Of a stretch of DNA of 64,000 nucleotides, positions 52,436 to 64,000 are shown piece by piece; the first letter of the stretch is position 1; each line of letters begins with the position of its first letter. Where the stretch lies: contig NC_084886.1 in the NCBI RefSeq assembly GCF_958979055.1, forward strand, positions 994,501-1,058,500, written 5' to 3'. This stretch comes from Alnus glutinosa (Eukaryota > Streptophyta > Magnoliopsida > Fagales > Betulaceae). A program made the translations under genes and the position numbers. Under the pieces are notes generated by a model. It was not told where the DNA came from. It made no database searches and saw only the letters and a list, made by a program, of their open reading frames with translations.

Positions 52436-52964
52436 TATATTCTGGCGGTGTCAATACTGCAAAAGTTTGTTAATGTCAAAGCTAGTCTGCTAGAATTTAC
52501 TGCTTCGGTGTGCAAACTTTTTGGAGCTAGTAACATATTCCGCGACACGTGTTTGAACAACCAAGTATTAATTTGTATATTTGTTTGACTTTAAGATTAC
52601 AAGGTGGTGAGTTTTCACACATTAAATTCAACCTCCGCTTAGAAAATTAGCGAAAGAGTTAAATTAGTGACTGTGCAGATCGAATCCTAAGGTAAAGATG
52701 TCATCATTTGAAATATATTCGATCTCTTGCCAATCAAACAAAGTTTCAAGGTGTACGTATATATATATATATATATATATCAAACTACTTGATGAGGATC
52801 CATCATCCATATTTATCCATGCATGCCATGGACATGCACGTTCAATGATTCAAGGGGCATAGGTCATACAAACTGTTCTTCTTTACTAGCCTCCTTTTTA
52901 AGGCTTACGACGCCAAGAAATTAAAGCAAGTTAATTTAAATGTGTTAATATTAATTAAATTATG

Positions 52965-53395
52965 AAAAAAGTCACTTATTATCATGATTGATCATTTATC
53001 ACTTTTATAATTATATTCTTAAACTTTAAAACGTGTCAATTTAGTTTATTTATCTTTCAATTTTAACCATCCGTTATAATTTTTCGTTAAATCTTAACAG
53101 AGGGGTGTCAAAATTCTTAAAATACCCCTATTTTATTTTAGGAAAAAAAAAATTGCTAGAATTTAGGCGTTGGTTAGGATTTAACAGAATTTGCAAAAAT
53201 ATCAATGCCCAAAACTTTGAAAAATTTTAACAGTATATTTTGAAAATTTTGACTAAATTTAACGAAAACTCCTAACGGATGGTTAAAATTAAAAGAAATT
53301 GAAAGATTGATATGCTAAATTAACATTTTTTAAAATTTAATGGTATGATTACAAAAATGATGAAAGATCACTGGTGGTAAGTGAAGTTTTTCTTT
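52965..53395. mobile_element. Inverted-repeat element, family B (copy 2)
   Basis: The arms around TTTTAACCATCCGTTATAAT and CTAACGGATGGTTAAAATTA are inverted copies, and the outer ends (GATTGATCATTTATCACTTTT against GATGAAAGATCACTGG) also pair. The family matches 8500-8910. There is no coding capacity. Confidence 0.6.
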
Positions 53396-53399
53396 AAAT

Positions 53400-55600
53400 T
53401 AATTATATTTTTATTAATTTAAATTTTTAGGATAAGTGAAATTTAATATAGTAGGAATAAAGATTTTACTCACATTTTAATTAAATATTTCACATGTAAA
53501 ATAAAACTTATTAAGGAAAATGTTAAAATTATTAATTAAATGAGAGTAATCAACTGGATTTCATAAGATAAACTGACGTCAGTTACATGATATAGCACGA
53601 CTGCATGCACAGCCTTTAGGTCCAAACACATTTTTCACCCACTGAATCATCATTTGTCTATTTTGGGGAAAAAGTCCGAAGGGATGAAATCAGCTTCTTA
53701 TTCACCTTCGAAATCCATGAAAATTGATTAATTTGGAGTATTACATGCATTTTTTGTTCTTAAAACAATTAAGTTAATCCGAAAAGGATAATATATAATT
53801 ATATATAACTCTACGACTGCGTATTAGAAAGTACTAATTACAAATTCATATTGGCAACCGCGCCAAGATACGTACTTTCCGCATATAGTTATATTCTCTA
53901 CAGTATTATTTAATTATTTAAATGAATGATCTTTATCTAATTTAGTCGGCTCTTTAAACAAAGCAGTCAATGTTCTAATTTTTATGACTCTTTTTTAATC
54001 CTATTTTCTTAGTTATTATGGCCAATAGGCCCCATAGGTTTGTCCGACAAAAGATATATTTATATACAATAATTGCATTGTATCGCATGTAATTTAGTGG
54101 TAAAAGCGTGATTTGTTTGATTAATCTTTTAATAATTAAGGGATCTCTTCTATTTGTTTGTTTAATTAATATTCCGCCATGTTCGTGATTTATATCTAAA
54201 AAGCCAATTAAAGATTTTTAAAAAATAAAAAATAAAAAATATTCATAGTAATCAATGCTCACAATAAACACTCTTATGTTTTTTGTATCCATGATACAAT
54301 GTGCATAACAATCAAGCTTTTCTTAAAAAAAAAAAAAAAACAAATCAAGCTAGAAAACATTAAAAAAACATAAATTACAAATCCAACATTAAAAAAAAAA
54401 AAAAAAATTACAAATTCATAACATAAAAAACATAAATTGTCTAAATATTACACATTTATAAGTGGAATATATATAAAAATATATATTAGATATAAAAGGG
54501 TATGCAGATGTGGATGTGGATGCAGAAAAAATCGCTATCCGCATCCGTACTTACATATGGTTATTTTTGCTATTTATATTTGCGTGTGCGGATAGCAGAT
54601 GCGGGCGGTTAATATCTATTTGCATATACACCCTTAACGCACGGTATATATAATGTTAAAAACTATAGGTTATGAACGATAAATTCTTTTTTTTTTAAAA
54701 AAAAAAAAAAAAAAAAGGAAAAAGAATTGAAGTCGTCAACGTGTCGTATTTGAAGGACCGAAGGAGACGACCTAGTTTACTTACCGAATAGATTGGATTT
54801 ACATTTCCTAATTTAATACATATACCAATAACAAATAAGCTATTTTAAGCGCCTCTTTTGTAATAAGTTTCTTCAGACAGCTTTAATTAACCATTTATCT
54901 ACTGTGGCATTTTTTGTACATAGGTGAGAAAATATAGAAGAAAAAGAAATAAACAGAAAATTCAGAAAAAAAAAAAAATAAAAATGAAAGAATGAATGCT
55001 ACCCAAAACTTGGTTGAAGCAGCACAATAATTTGCGCTAAATATGGACCTTGGTAACTATCTAACTCTGCTCATACTTCTTCCATTTTTACTCATTTGAA
55101 TTTCTTCATTTAGATTATTATTTTCTTTTCTTTTTTTCCCCCATCGGAATTGAAGTTTATGAGGTTTTATGAGTTACACAACGAAGGAAAAGCGAGAGGA
55201 TCGGAGGGAGAACACTTACAAATAAAAGAAAAAACCAGAATGGAAAGAGGATGGTAAGAGTGAAGAGTAGAAAGGAAAATAGAGAGGAGGAGGGAGCAAA
55301 TCTACTCCCTCCAATCCTCTCTCGGATCTGTTTTCTTGGAGTAAAGTTTAGGGCTGACTTGAAGGAAAATAACGAAAAAAAAATCTAACATTTGAACTTA
55401 AACTTTCAAATGAGACCTCTTTCATCGGTTAAGAATTTGATAAATCCCGTAATGGTAAAATTTATTAGGAGCACATATAATTTATACATTAATTCCCAAA
55501 AAAGAGAGAGAAATAGAGTAAAATTTTAATTTCATATATTTATTTATTGATTAAGAGGAAACATTAGCATATCACGAGCCCTTCTCTTACACTCTAGCTT
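53400..55600. other. Intergenic AT-rich stretch
   Basis: No gene is supported. About 54485-54650 contains GGATGTGGATGCAG/GCATCCGTAC words with opposed ends (GGGTATGCA and TGCATATACACCC), another copy of the repeat seen near 6830 and 63010. Several poly-A runs occur between 54325 and 54715. Confidence 0.5.
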
Positions 55601-55610
55601 GTATAAAGTA

Positions 55611-55806
55611 TCAACCGAAACAGTAACAAATCTGGTTGTGATTAGAACAAGAAGCACTGGCAAATTTTCCTTGAAGGATTTTCTTGCATGCAGCAATGCA
55701 ATTAGAAAGAGTGCATGGATTCATCTCAACGCCAAACACTGCCTCAGTTTGCCATGAACATCAAGCCCACAACAAGTAGCACCATTGTCCACTGAATGCG
55801 TTCCAT
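55611..55806 (-). pseudogene. Defensin-like Cys-rich peptide gene, frameshifted
   Basis: On the minus strand, an ATG at 55806 opens a hydrophobic signal-peptide-like stretch of 20 codons (MVLLVVGLMFM core) ending at TGA 55744-55746. An overlapping frame, open from 55760 to TGA 55611-55613, encodes a short mature-peptide-like part. It has six cysteines spaced C-x4-C-x3-C-x12-C-x6-C-x1-C. The C-x3-C plus C-x-C pattern is the CS-alpha-beta fold of plant defensin-like peptides, usually secreted for defence or pollen signalling. The total length is 3n+1, so one extra base between about 55747 and 55760 separates the signal from the Cys core. This may be a true pseudogene or a sequence error. Confidence 0.6.
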
Positions 55807-57983
55807 GGAAGCTAGCTAGTTTGAAACAATATTTAGACAGAAAAATAATTTCTTGATTTTAGAAATTTGAATGACTTTCAAATGGTCTCCTGCGTCGCAC
55901 TGTATATATAGTGGAAAAAATAACAGGCTAACAATTATAATTTTTTTTTTTTTTTTGTTAAAAAAAATATCGAGGTATCCTATTTGGAAGGAAATCTGAA
56001 CGAATCAACGTAGTGAATACATAATTTATTTATCAAAAAAAGGGTGGGTAGTTATAATATATTTACATTTGCTAATTTAATACATATCCCAATAACAAAT
56101 ATGCTCTCCTAAGCGTTTCTAGCTGTTGTAATCTATTTCGTTAGATGCTTTATTAACCATTAATCTATTGTGGCTTTTTTTTCTTTTTTTTTAATAGATG
56201 AGAAAAAAACAGGAAAAATACAAAAAATATATATAAAAAAAAAAATACAAAAGGAAACGGTACCATAAAACTTGATTGAATTGTAGCTCATCATGTATAT
56301 ATATAAAAGTCGAGTTCCAATTTAAAATTGGCATAGAAGTCTGACATATGGCGTGAACTTATAATTTTTAAACACTGAATCAGTCTTTTAAGTAAAGAAA
56401 TTGGTGAATTTTAAAAGTTGAACCGGTTTTATCATGATTTTAATAAATTTATTATATTTTAATGAAAGATCATGGGTGTGATATTTCATGAAACCAAAAT
56501 AAGGACCTTTTCGCATTATAATATTAAGTGTCATTATAGCCGCATTAAGTGGTAAGATTTTTTTTTTTTTTTAAAAAAAATTATAATTAAAAACATCTTA
56601 TCATTTAATTTTACAAGCATTTTTTTAACCTATAATAAAAAGTACAATGAAGATCTATTTAAATTCTGAAATTAATGAAAAATCTTCCGCATGGTGTGGG
56701 TTATGATCTAGTTTTGTTAAATTGTGAGTGCAAAAATTTGCGCTCATATGGACCGAAGTAATGCTAGAAGTCCTTTTGTGCCATTCCAATAATAATGTGT
56801 CTTTTAAAATCATCAATGAGTTTGTGATGAGTAATTCTAGAAGTTATATCCATGTCCTTCTTATGTCCCTATAATATTGATGTACCTTTTCAAATCACTG
56901 TTTGATCAAAATTCAATAATGATCAATCACAACTCTATTGATGATTTTAAAAGCCACATCATTATTAGAGGGACATGAGTATGACACCTAGAATTACTCG
57001 CTTGTGATTAATCATTATTAGAGGGACACAAAAAGAACTTATAAAATTACTCGTTGGACCACATCTCTAAGTATGCACATTCTTTCTACCAAACTCTTTC
57101 CATTTGGGGTTTTCCTTAAAGCAAAATTATATCCATGAAGATCTACTAAAAGCCTCAACCTTTGAGGTATGGCTGAGTTTTGTGGTAGTCAGCATAGGAA
57201 TTTATTTTTGGGTTTTTACTGTTGCCAAGAAAAGGATAAAAAGGAAGTCAATTAGACAAGATAAATCATTGGCATTCAAATTCTCCAAGTTAATTGAATT
57301 CTATCATTCCATTTGTGGGTATGCAATCTATAAAATGATAAGGTTTTGCCCCTCTCCTCCAACTCGTTTGGGTTCTCAAATCTGCAGTAGAATATATTTA
57401 GTGGACCGCATGGCAAGAATTACATTGCCCAGACAATCAAAATAGTTTATCAACAATTCTATTTCTTTTTTGGATAAAGTTTTCCTCCAACTGATTTGTT
57501 CCAAATCCAGTCTATTAATCTACAAAATTTCCTTAAATTATGTGATTCTCACATGCTCTGATAAATACATGAGACTCTTAAGAACATAGGCCTATTTAAC
57601 AAATTGGTTGGAGTCGGAAGGAAAACTTTGTCCCTCTCTTTTCTTAAGCTCTTTTCTACCCGGCGCCACACCACACTTCAATGGGTGCCCATAAATTCAT
57701 AATTTTATACGACATAAAATGGGGTGGGGAGGATACATTTATAGCAATTCCCATGTTCAAATAATCCTAAACTCCTATGTACTGGCATAGAAGCAACCAA
57801 AGGACATACTAATGCACATAAAAAAAAGGTGGGGGGCGGGATGGAAAACCCTTTTTCTGCCCTTCTGGATGATGTTTGCTCGTTCACTAATTTCAGTCTC
57901 AATCTCACTTGGACTACATAAATGTAGTGCACTCTAACGAACAAATAAGAACTTAAAAGTTTTATGCTCCCTCTTACTCAGAG
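55807..57983. other. Intergenic stretch with inverted repeat
   Basis: About 56760-57052 is an imperfect hairpin element: AAGTAATGCTAGAAGTCCTT at the left, AATTACTCG words at the right, and the TAATAATG/CATTATTA words paired. The frame at 57104-57445 starts with TTG, has no family features and I do not accept it as a gene. The final part is the G6PDH 3' UTR. Confidence 0.45.
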
Positions 57984-60900
57984 TCATTGATCTATACCAA
58001 CATCACCCCACCGGACGTTGTATCTTGCTGCAAGATAGTGTGCCCCAACAGGACCCCGACTCCCATGAGGATAGTACTCCGGGATAATCTTCTTCTCTTC
58101 TAGCTCTTTTAACAGAGGTGTGAAGAGCGCCCAAGCAGCATTCAGCTCATCACTCCGGATAAACAGCCTTCTTTCCCCTTCAACAGCATCGAGCAGAAGC
58201 CTCTCATAAGCATCTGGAATCTCCTTCGAATATCTACACATAATAAAGGAGTTTGGTTGAAATTGATAACATCACTCATGAAGTAGCACTACAGTCCAAG
58301 CCCATAATCAGCTGACGTTTCAAGATTTGTCAAATGAACAGCAGAAAACACAATGACCAAATTAGATCTATAGGCTGTCTCCAGGTCAGTATCAACAAAG
58401 ACTAAACATTCAAAGAGGAGTGACACTTAGGGAGAGACTTGAATAGAGTAGTTTTGAAATGTATAAGACAATGCCCAAAAAAAATTAAAAATGCTGTACG
58501 TACCTTGCTGCATAATGAAGATTCAGATTGCTTCGGTCCAGTCTCATTCCCAAACCAGGGACCTTGTTGTTGATCTTTAAATAAATAGCTTCATCAGGCT
58601 GCACTCGAATAACAAGCTCATTTGTAGCTCGATCAAGATCTGTCCCAAAGTTTCGGTTATATAAATTTCCTGGCACATGCCTAAACTGTACCCTTATCTC
58701 AGCCCTGTGGAAAGAGTAAGTCATAAATAACATAAAATGAAGAAGACCAAGACAAACAAAATATGACCAAGAGGTTCCTCCTTAGTTCTGGATACCTCTT
58801 AGTATGTAATGCTTTCCCAGCTTTCATTAGAAAAGGCACCCCATCCCATCTTGCATTATCTATGAAGAGGGCAGCTGCTGCAAATGTTGGAGTTAAGCTG
58901 TCCTTGGGTACAGTCTCGTCATCGGTGTAGGCTGGGTAGGTAACACCACCTTTTGTGTGGCTCTTGTACTGCCCAATGATCACGTTTTCTAGTTTTAATG
59001 GCCTCATTGAACGTAAAACTTTGACCTAGAAACCAGTAAAAGAAATAAGTTTTCTTAGCAAAAAAGAACACAGGAATTGCCAGACTTGAGGTTCATCTTT
59101 GGACCACGGAAAACCTTTTCATTTCTGATATCTTCTGCGTCCAAACTAACTGGCGTTTCCATGGCAAATAGGGCCAGTATCTGAAGCAGATGATTCTGCA
59201 TTATGTCTCTTATTATCCCGTAATTGTCGAAGTACCTAGATTCAGTCCCAGGGGAAAAAAAAAAAACTGTAAGATCTCAATCATAATTAAAATACAAACT
59301 TCTGTTAGAAAATTACCCTCCACGTCCTTCAGTGCCAAAGTCTTCAGAAAATATCAACTGTACATTCCTTATATACTGCCTTGACCATAATGGCTCAAAA
59401 ATGAGGTTAGAAAACCGGAGTACGGATAGGTTTTCCACAAGCTCCTTTCCCAGATAGTGGTCTATACTGTAAAGGAAATTGACCATATAATCAGATTATA
59501 GTCAATATCTATGCGTGATAAAAACCAAACTTGGTTGGAAAAACTCACCGGAATATTTGATCTTCCTTAAGGTACTGTTTGAGACCTTTCGTCAAAGCAG
59601 CTGAGGATTCCGAATCTCGACCAAAGGGTTTCTCCACAATGACCCTGGTCCAGCCATTACCAGATGAAGCTGACAAGCTTGCACATCTTACAGCATCTAT
59701 GAATATATTTGGAGGTACTGACAGATAGAAGAGGCGATTAGAAACCCTTCCACCCTGCAGAAGCAGATCCTCATTGTCAAATAAATGTACTTAAATACAT
59801 GTGCAAATCGTGGAAAGAGCAGAATTTCATTAGAAACTGAGAACAAAAAGCTTCTTATCCTATCTTGATCTTGAAAAAGAAACAAGACAGTCAACGAATG
59901 AAATATTTACTGCAGTACCATTATGCTTAAAGCCCTGATAACTTTTTCTACAATGGGACATCATGTAAAGGAATAACTTTTTTGAGGACTTATTTAGGGC
60001 CATTTCCTGAAAAATATCTCTCTCGTTTTAGTAAGATCCATTGTCATCCATAATTTGTGAGAAGATCAAAAGCATGGTGAATGCATCACAGGGAAGTTAT
60101 GATTTTAACATCCAAGATAGACACTCCTATTGATGAAAGTGAAGCCAATAAGCATCATCAGCAAGCCAGATTCTGCTTTAACTTCCCTCTAAAATAATAT
60201 AGCATCACCACTGTGAGTTAAATGACCATGCAACATTCTACCACGTGCAGCCCAGACACAAATTACCTCATGTTCCTTCAGCTTCTTGTCTAGCTCTGCA
60301 AAGTTTTCTTGCGAATCATACTGCCCAGAATGGTAGAAACATCTTTTAAGAAATTGCTCCATCTTTTCACCGCAGTTCTCTCTGAAAATTCAGCAGAAAG
60401 AATATACCACAATGAAAAACTTTAAAAAATAAAAATAAAAAATCATTAGCTACAAAAAGCACAATAAAATACACCATGCATAGTATGGAATACTATACAA
60501 CCAACTTCCGGTGGAGAAACTAAATACACGTATACCAAGTAAGCTTCAAGTCACAAGCAAAATGCAGATTGATTTACCTCTTATCAATTCTGCAAGTGAG
60601 GGTCTTGCTAACCATGTTTCTGAGTTCAGCATCGGTCATCTTACTCCGAGCATAACCACACACAGTAAAGTGCTGCGGAGAAATACTTCCATAATTTTAA
60701 TATCAAGCAACAAAATATTGAAAATACAGTAATACGAACCTGACCATCAATAAAAGAACATCAGGAAAATAAGTTTAAAAGAAAGAATGTAGAAACCTTA
60801 GGAAGACAATCCTCATAATATAGTGCAAAAAGTGCAGGAAATATCTTCTTCTTGGCAAGGTCTCCAGAGGCTCCAACCACAGTAATACTAACAGTGGAGT

Positions 60901-61638
60901 CATTTTCATTGATGCCAAATGCCACTGCATCTTTACATTCGTCCGAAGATGGAACCGACAACAGCTCATCTTTCAATTTGTTGAAAGGAGTCTCATTTTC
61001 AATTGGGGTTACTGTAGTTGCCACCGCACCTACATCCAGTTCCCATCCAAGTGAACAAAAATTAGACAATTCCAACCCTTGAAATAGACAAATAGTGAAT
61101 GTGTTTAATCATATATTGAAATGGACCAAATGAGTCAGTAATTTGACAATTCCCATCTGGTTACTCTCAGAAAACCGAGAAATGGAAGTAAAGATATGAA
61201 TCCTATGACTCTTCTTTGTTATGTTAACCATGCCATATCAATCAGGTTGAACTGATTAAAACAAGAAAAAATCTAAATATTCAAAAAATTTATTTCCCAA
61301 TGTTTTTTCTTAGATTCTCGTTATAATATTTAGACAAAACACTAGTGGTTTCAGAAATCATCAAGAATATTCGTAAATGGGTATTAGCTAATTGAAAAGA
61401 AAGAGAGAAACCAACCATCTTGCATGCGGGCCACAGACTTGGTTTGGGATTGTAGGGAAGAGACCTTAGCGGCGAGAAAACGCTTAGGAAACGAAGAGAC
61501 CGATACCCTTTGAAGATGGCCGAGCTTAGACGATGAAGATGAGGAAGACGATGAAGAAGAAGAAGAAGAAGAAGGTGCAAAAGACGATGATTGTAATAGT
61601 GAATATGAACGGCAGTGTGTCGAAGAAAGGGCCGCCAT
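57984..61638 (-). CDS. G6PD: Glucose-6-phosphate 1-dehydrogenase, chloroplastic (P2-type)
   Basis: Ten exons on the minus strand join in frame: 61638-61416, 61029-60797, 60672-60578, 60381-60267, 59754-59549, 59466-59317, 59235-59115, 59025-58796, 58704-58504 and 58233-57984 (TGA), giving 607 residues. It oxidises glucose-6-phosphate with NADP+, the first step of the oxidative pentose phosphate pathway. The NADP-binding [10 protein letters not shown] begins at 127 and the substrate-site RIDHYLGKE spans 291-299. Cys179 and Cys187, eight residues apart (TCRIDKRENC), match the redox pair that makes plastid isoforms thioredoxin-sensitive. The N-terminal 70 residues are a Ser-rich plastid transit peptide containing a long Ser run. 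The family is typically 570-600 residues. All junctions are GT-AG. Confidence 0.95.
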
Positions 61639-62268
61639 CTCTCTCTCTCTCTTTGCTCCTTTGCTTCCTTTGTTGGCTAATGAAAGAATTTTTATATAAG
61701 AGCCAAGTCCAATGGTTGATGTTTCAGGGTGTGAAGAAAGAAGGCGAGGGTCACAACTACTTAGGAAACACCGAGGGTTAGAAGCCAGAAGGCCCTTGAG
61801 ATCTCCGAAAGGCTACTTTGTCCTGACAACAAGTTTTAAGAGATGGAAAATAGAAAGACAAAGACCAACTGGAATTTGATTCTTGTTTTAGGTTAATTAA
61901 ACAACAAGAATGCTTACCAGATGATAATGACTTTTTCTGTAGGCCGGACTCTGAAACATTGTAATGGGCCTAACAATAATAATAGGGATGGTTTATGGTT
62001 TGACGACTCCTTTTTTGTTTTTGAGAAATCACAAGAAGAAAAGTTATAATTAACATGGTTTGATTCAATATCATTAAAATGGGATAATTAGTGTGGTTCT
62101 TAACATTACTTATCAGAAGAATAAAATTAATGTTATATATTATATTTTTAACCCATAATATTGACATAGCAGTCTCATTTAACCTTTGATTTTTTTTTTT
62201 TTTAAATAAATAATGACGGATATGATTGTTGGTTTGAATCGTCGTATTAGCAATTTTTTTTTGAATAA
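61639..62268. other. Upstream region of G6PDH gene
   Basis: The minus-strand G6PDH promoter and leader should lie here, starting with a GA/CT run (61639-61652). Read on the minus strand, TATAAAAATTC at about 61690-61699 could be a TATA box about 55 bp before the ATG. The remainder is AT-rich with no gene. Confidence 0.4.
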
Positions 62269-62743
62269 TTGTGAAATAAAAATATAATTTCTAGCATTAA
62301 TCTAAAAATAAAACTTGAATAATGTTATAAGTCATACTTTTATCACACTTTACGGATGTAACCCTTAGGTTTTTTTTTTACATGGGTTGATTGGCGAAAA
62401 TGCCATACAAGTAAATTGGAATACAAGTGTAACAACTCACTCTCAATGATACAATATTGTCCGCTTTTGGCTCCCCAAATCAAACTTCCCAGAAGGTCAC
62501 CCATCCTGAGATTACTCTCGCAGAAGCACGCTTAACTGTGGAGTTCTGATAGGTTCATGACCATCACGGCTTTAAAACACGTTGTGTCATAAAATGTGCA
62601 TTAATACATATAAGCACATCCTCATTCTCAGGCGATGTGGAACGTCACAACAAGTGTGATTTCTAGCATTATAAATTTTTTTCTAAATTGAACTAGTCTA
62701 TTAAAGTGCATTAATAAATGCTATATATCACATTTTTATTTCA
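62269..62743. mobile_element. Inverted-repeat MITE interrupted by a solo LTR
   Basis: The outer ends GTGAAATAAAAATATAATTT (62269) and ATCACATTTTTATTTCAC (ending 62743) are inverted and followed inward by TAGCATT-type words. The same end type recurs in the hairpin at 63479-63651. The Cassandra-type solo LTR sits between the two ends, so it inserted into this older element. The boundaries are approximate. Confidence 0.5.
62428..62649 (-). mobile_element. Cassandra-type solo LTR with 5S rRNA-like promoter
   Basis: The 222-bp unit begins TGTAACAAC and ends GTCACA on the plus strand (TGTGACG to GTTACA on the minus strand). It is flanked by the perfect 5-bp duplication ACAAG (62423-62427 and 62650-62654). 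On the minus strand about 62485-62565 matches plant 5S rRNA, including TCAGAACTCC, GTTAAGCGTGCT (A-box region) and GGATGGGTGACC plus CTGGGAAGT (C-box region). LTRs bearing 5S RNA are the hallmark of Cassandra TRIM retrotransposons. Only one LTR is present, so it is a solo LTR left by recombination. Confidence 0.9.
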
Positions 62744-62786
62744 CAACAAATCAACAATCATACGTATTGATATTAATGTGGCAATC

Positions 62787-62823
<37 letters not shown>

Positions 62824-62999
62824 TTTAAATTTGTAAGTAAAATATGCACCTCGTGAAGTGTGGAATAAAAGCATCGAATTTGGTTTATTTCTTGTTATTC
62901 TTCTTGGTTAGTAGCCCTTTTAGTGGGTTACTTTTGAGGTGGAGTATGTGCTGTTAGTCGCTGACCAAGAATAAAGTTTAGAAAATAAAATATAGTAGT

Positions 63000-63470
63000 G
63001 GTGAAAATATGGGTGGGCAATAATCGATCGCATATGACAATGCAATTATTAACTGCATCTATATTTCTTTTATATATAACATATATTTAATTAAATTCAT
63101 TAAAATAAGTGGGTTATGTTGGGTTTTTTTTACAATCATTTCAAAATCATACCTCACTACATTTATTTTTTCTTTTCTTTTCTTTGGATAATCCAAATCC
63201 CGATTACTCAACGAGATAATGATCTTCTGTGGCTAATAACCATGAATTGTGTAACAAGTGAAATATTAATTTATTGAAACATACAAATAGTAATAGTTGC
63301 ATTATTTAATCTTGCATATAAATTTAGATAGTAATCCAAAACGCTCATTACTTCAAATTTGGATAGCAGATAATAATCGTATTTAATAATAGTAATAATT
63401 GCGCAAATGCGAATATTGCTAATAACCGCATCCGCATTTTCACCTCTACGGCTCACACTCCGCTAAAAAT
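63000..63470. repeat. Dispersed AT-rich repeat with GCGGAT words
   Basis: The segment contains GCATCCGCATTTTCACC and related TAATAATCG/AATAACCGC words found also near 6830 and 54485. This is a degenerate repeat family without coding capacity. Confidence 0.4.
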
Positions 63471-63478
63471 CTAAGTGA

Positions 63479-63651
63479 GTAATGCTATACATCACATATG
63501 TGTTTATTTCACTTTTATCATGTTTTGATTATGTATCAATCAACTTTTAAATAAATTATTATTTATTAAAAAATATAATCAAGAATGATTGGCATGGCCA
63601 CATTAGTAAAGTGAAATAAAAATAGTGTAACAGTATATAGCATTACTCAAA
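63479..63651. mobile_element. Hairpin MITE with AGTAATGCTATA ends
   Basis: The left end GAGTAATGCTATACATCACA and the right end, inverted GAGTAATGCTATATACTGTT, pair, and TTATTTCACTTTTA pairs with its inverse further in. It is about 173 bp with no coding capacity. A second inverted-repeat block follows directly (about 63655-63797). Confidence 0.7.
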
Positions 63652-63654
63652 GTG

Positions 63655-64000
63655 AAAGAATAATGATATACATTACATTTTTATTTTAATTTATTGATGT
63701 GATACTGCTAATCAATCGTTATTTAAAAAGAAAAATCAAAATATTGATCGGCAGTATTATGTCAAGAAAATAGAATAAAAATGTGATGCAGAGGAATGAG
63801 GATTACGCAATGAGTTGGGTCATAGATCTTTTTATCTTAAATTCTAATGGCTTAAAGTGGAAGTGGGCCTGGGGAGGCTGGATTTACGGGTTACCACATA
63901 CCAACAGTGTTGGGTTCTGGGCTTTTATCTTTACTCTTTTCCAGACTCAACCCAAACATTTAAATGGGCTAATGCATGCCCCACTAAGAAGAAAGTACAC
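63655..64000. other. Right end of window: inverted repeat and AT-rich DNA
   Basis: The block 63655-63797 has opposed ends (ACATTACATTTTTATTTT and AATAAAAATGTGATGCA), again MITE-like. No gene is seen in the final 200 bp. Confidence 0.45.

Larger units (their letters stand above)
49359..52960. other. Intergenic stretch upstream of TCP20-like gene
   Basis: It starts with the TCP20-like leader and promoter. Other contents are simple repeats: (AT)n at about 51560-51575 and 52758-52780, a poly-A run near 52406-52430, and GAGAGA at 51345-51357. No gene is supported. Confidence 0.45.

Noticed and set aside
57104..57445. 113-codon plus-strand frame with a hydrophobic segment
   Set aside because: It begins with TTG, has no ATG until late, matches no family I know and lies in AT-rich intergenic DNA.
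62485..62565. A 5S rRNA gene on the minus strand
   Set aside because: Only the promoter-bearing part matches and it lies within a TG..CA-bounded LTR with a 5-bp target duplication, so it is Cassandra-type LTR sequence and not a functional 5S gene.

Overview
The window is nuclear DNA of a flowering plant, most likely a woody eudicot of the rosid group. The evidence is AT-rich intergenic DNA, many short GT-AG introns, plant-only protein families (TCP factor, ACT-repeat ACR protein, IQ-BAG co-chaperone, plastid cyclophilin, plastid G6PDH) and a dense load of hairpin MITEs, LINE pieces and a Cassandra-type solo LTR. The species cannot be named from the sequence.

Layout from left to right: the 3' half of an AtzA/MTA-SAH-deaminase-type amidohydrolase (+, to 2060); an intronless IQ-BAG co-chaperone gene (+, 3851-5038) behind a heat-shock-type promoter; about 6.4 kb of repeats with a 725-bp hairpin MITE; an 11-exon EXA1-type GYF gene (+, 11475-19758); a 10-exon plastid-type TIM-barrel amidohydrolase (-, 20171-24752), convergent with EXA1 and with a MoaE-like pseudogene inside one intron; a decayed RNase H-type retroelement (about 25980-27260); a 7-exon plastid cyclophilin CYP20-2 (+, 27967-33250) whose fourth intron holds a 5'-truncated LINE; about 6 kb of repeats; a 7-exon ACR ACT-domain gene (-, 39460-42130); a TCP20-like gene (-, 48528-49358) that appears to have lost its ancestral ATG; a frameshifted defensin-like peptide gene (-, 55611-55806); a 10-exon plastid G6PDH (-, 57984-61638); and a repeat-rich right end with a Cassandra-type solo LTR at 62428-62649.

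The genes are ordinary dispersed plant housekeeping or regulatory genes and do not form a pathway cluster. Three of the products look plastid-targeted (CYP20-2, G6PDH and probably the TIM-barrel hydrolase). I found no new multi-gene system. The unusual signals are mostly in the mobile DNA: LINE tail-only micro-insertions with 16-20 bp duplications, two 143-bp MITE copies with perfect 9-bp duplications, a MoaE fragment between inverted repeats, and a solo LTR nested in an inverted-repeat element. Others are gene-level lesions (TCP20-like start, defensin-like frameshift), a heat-shock promoter array, and a G-quadruplex motif directly after the BAG stop codon. All splice junctions were read by eye from frame and GT/AG consensus, without transcripts.
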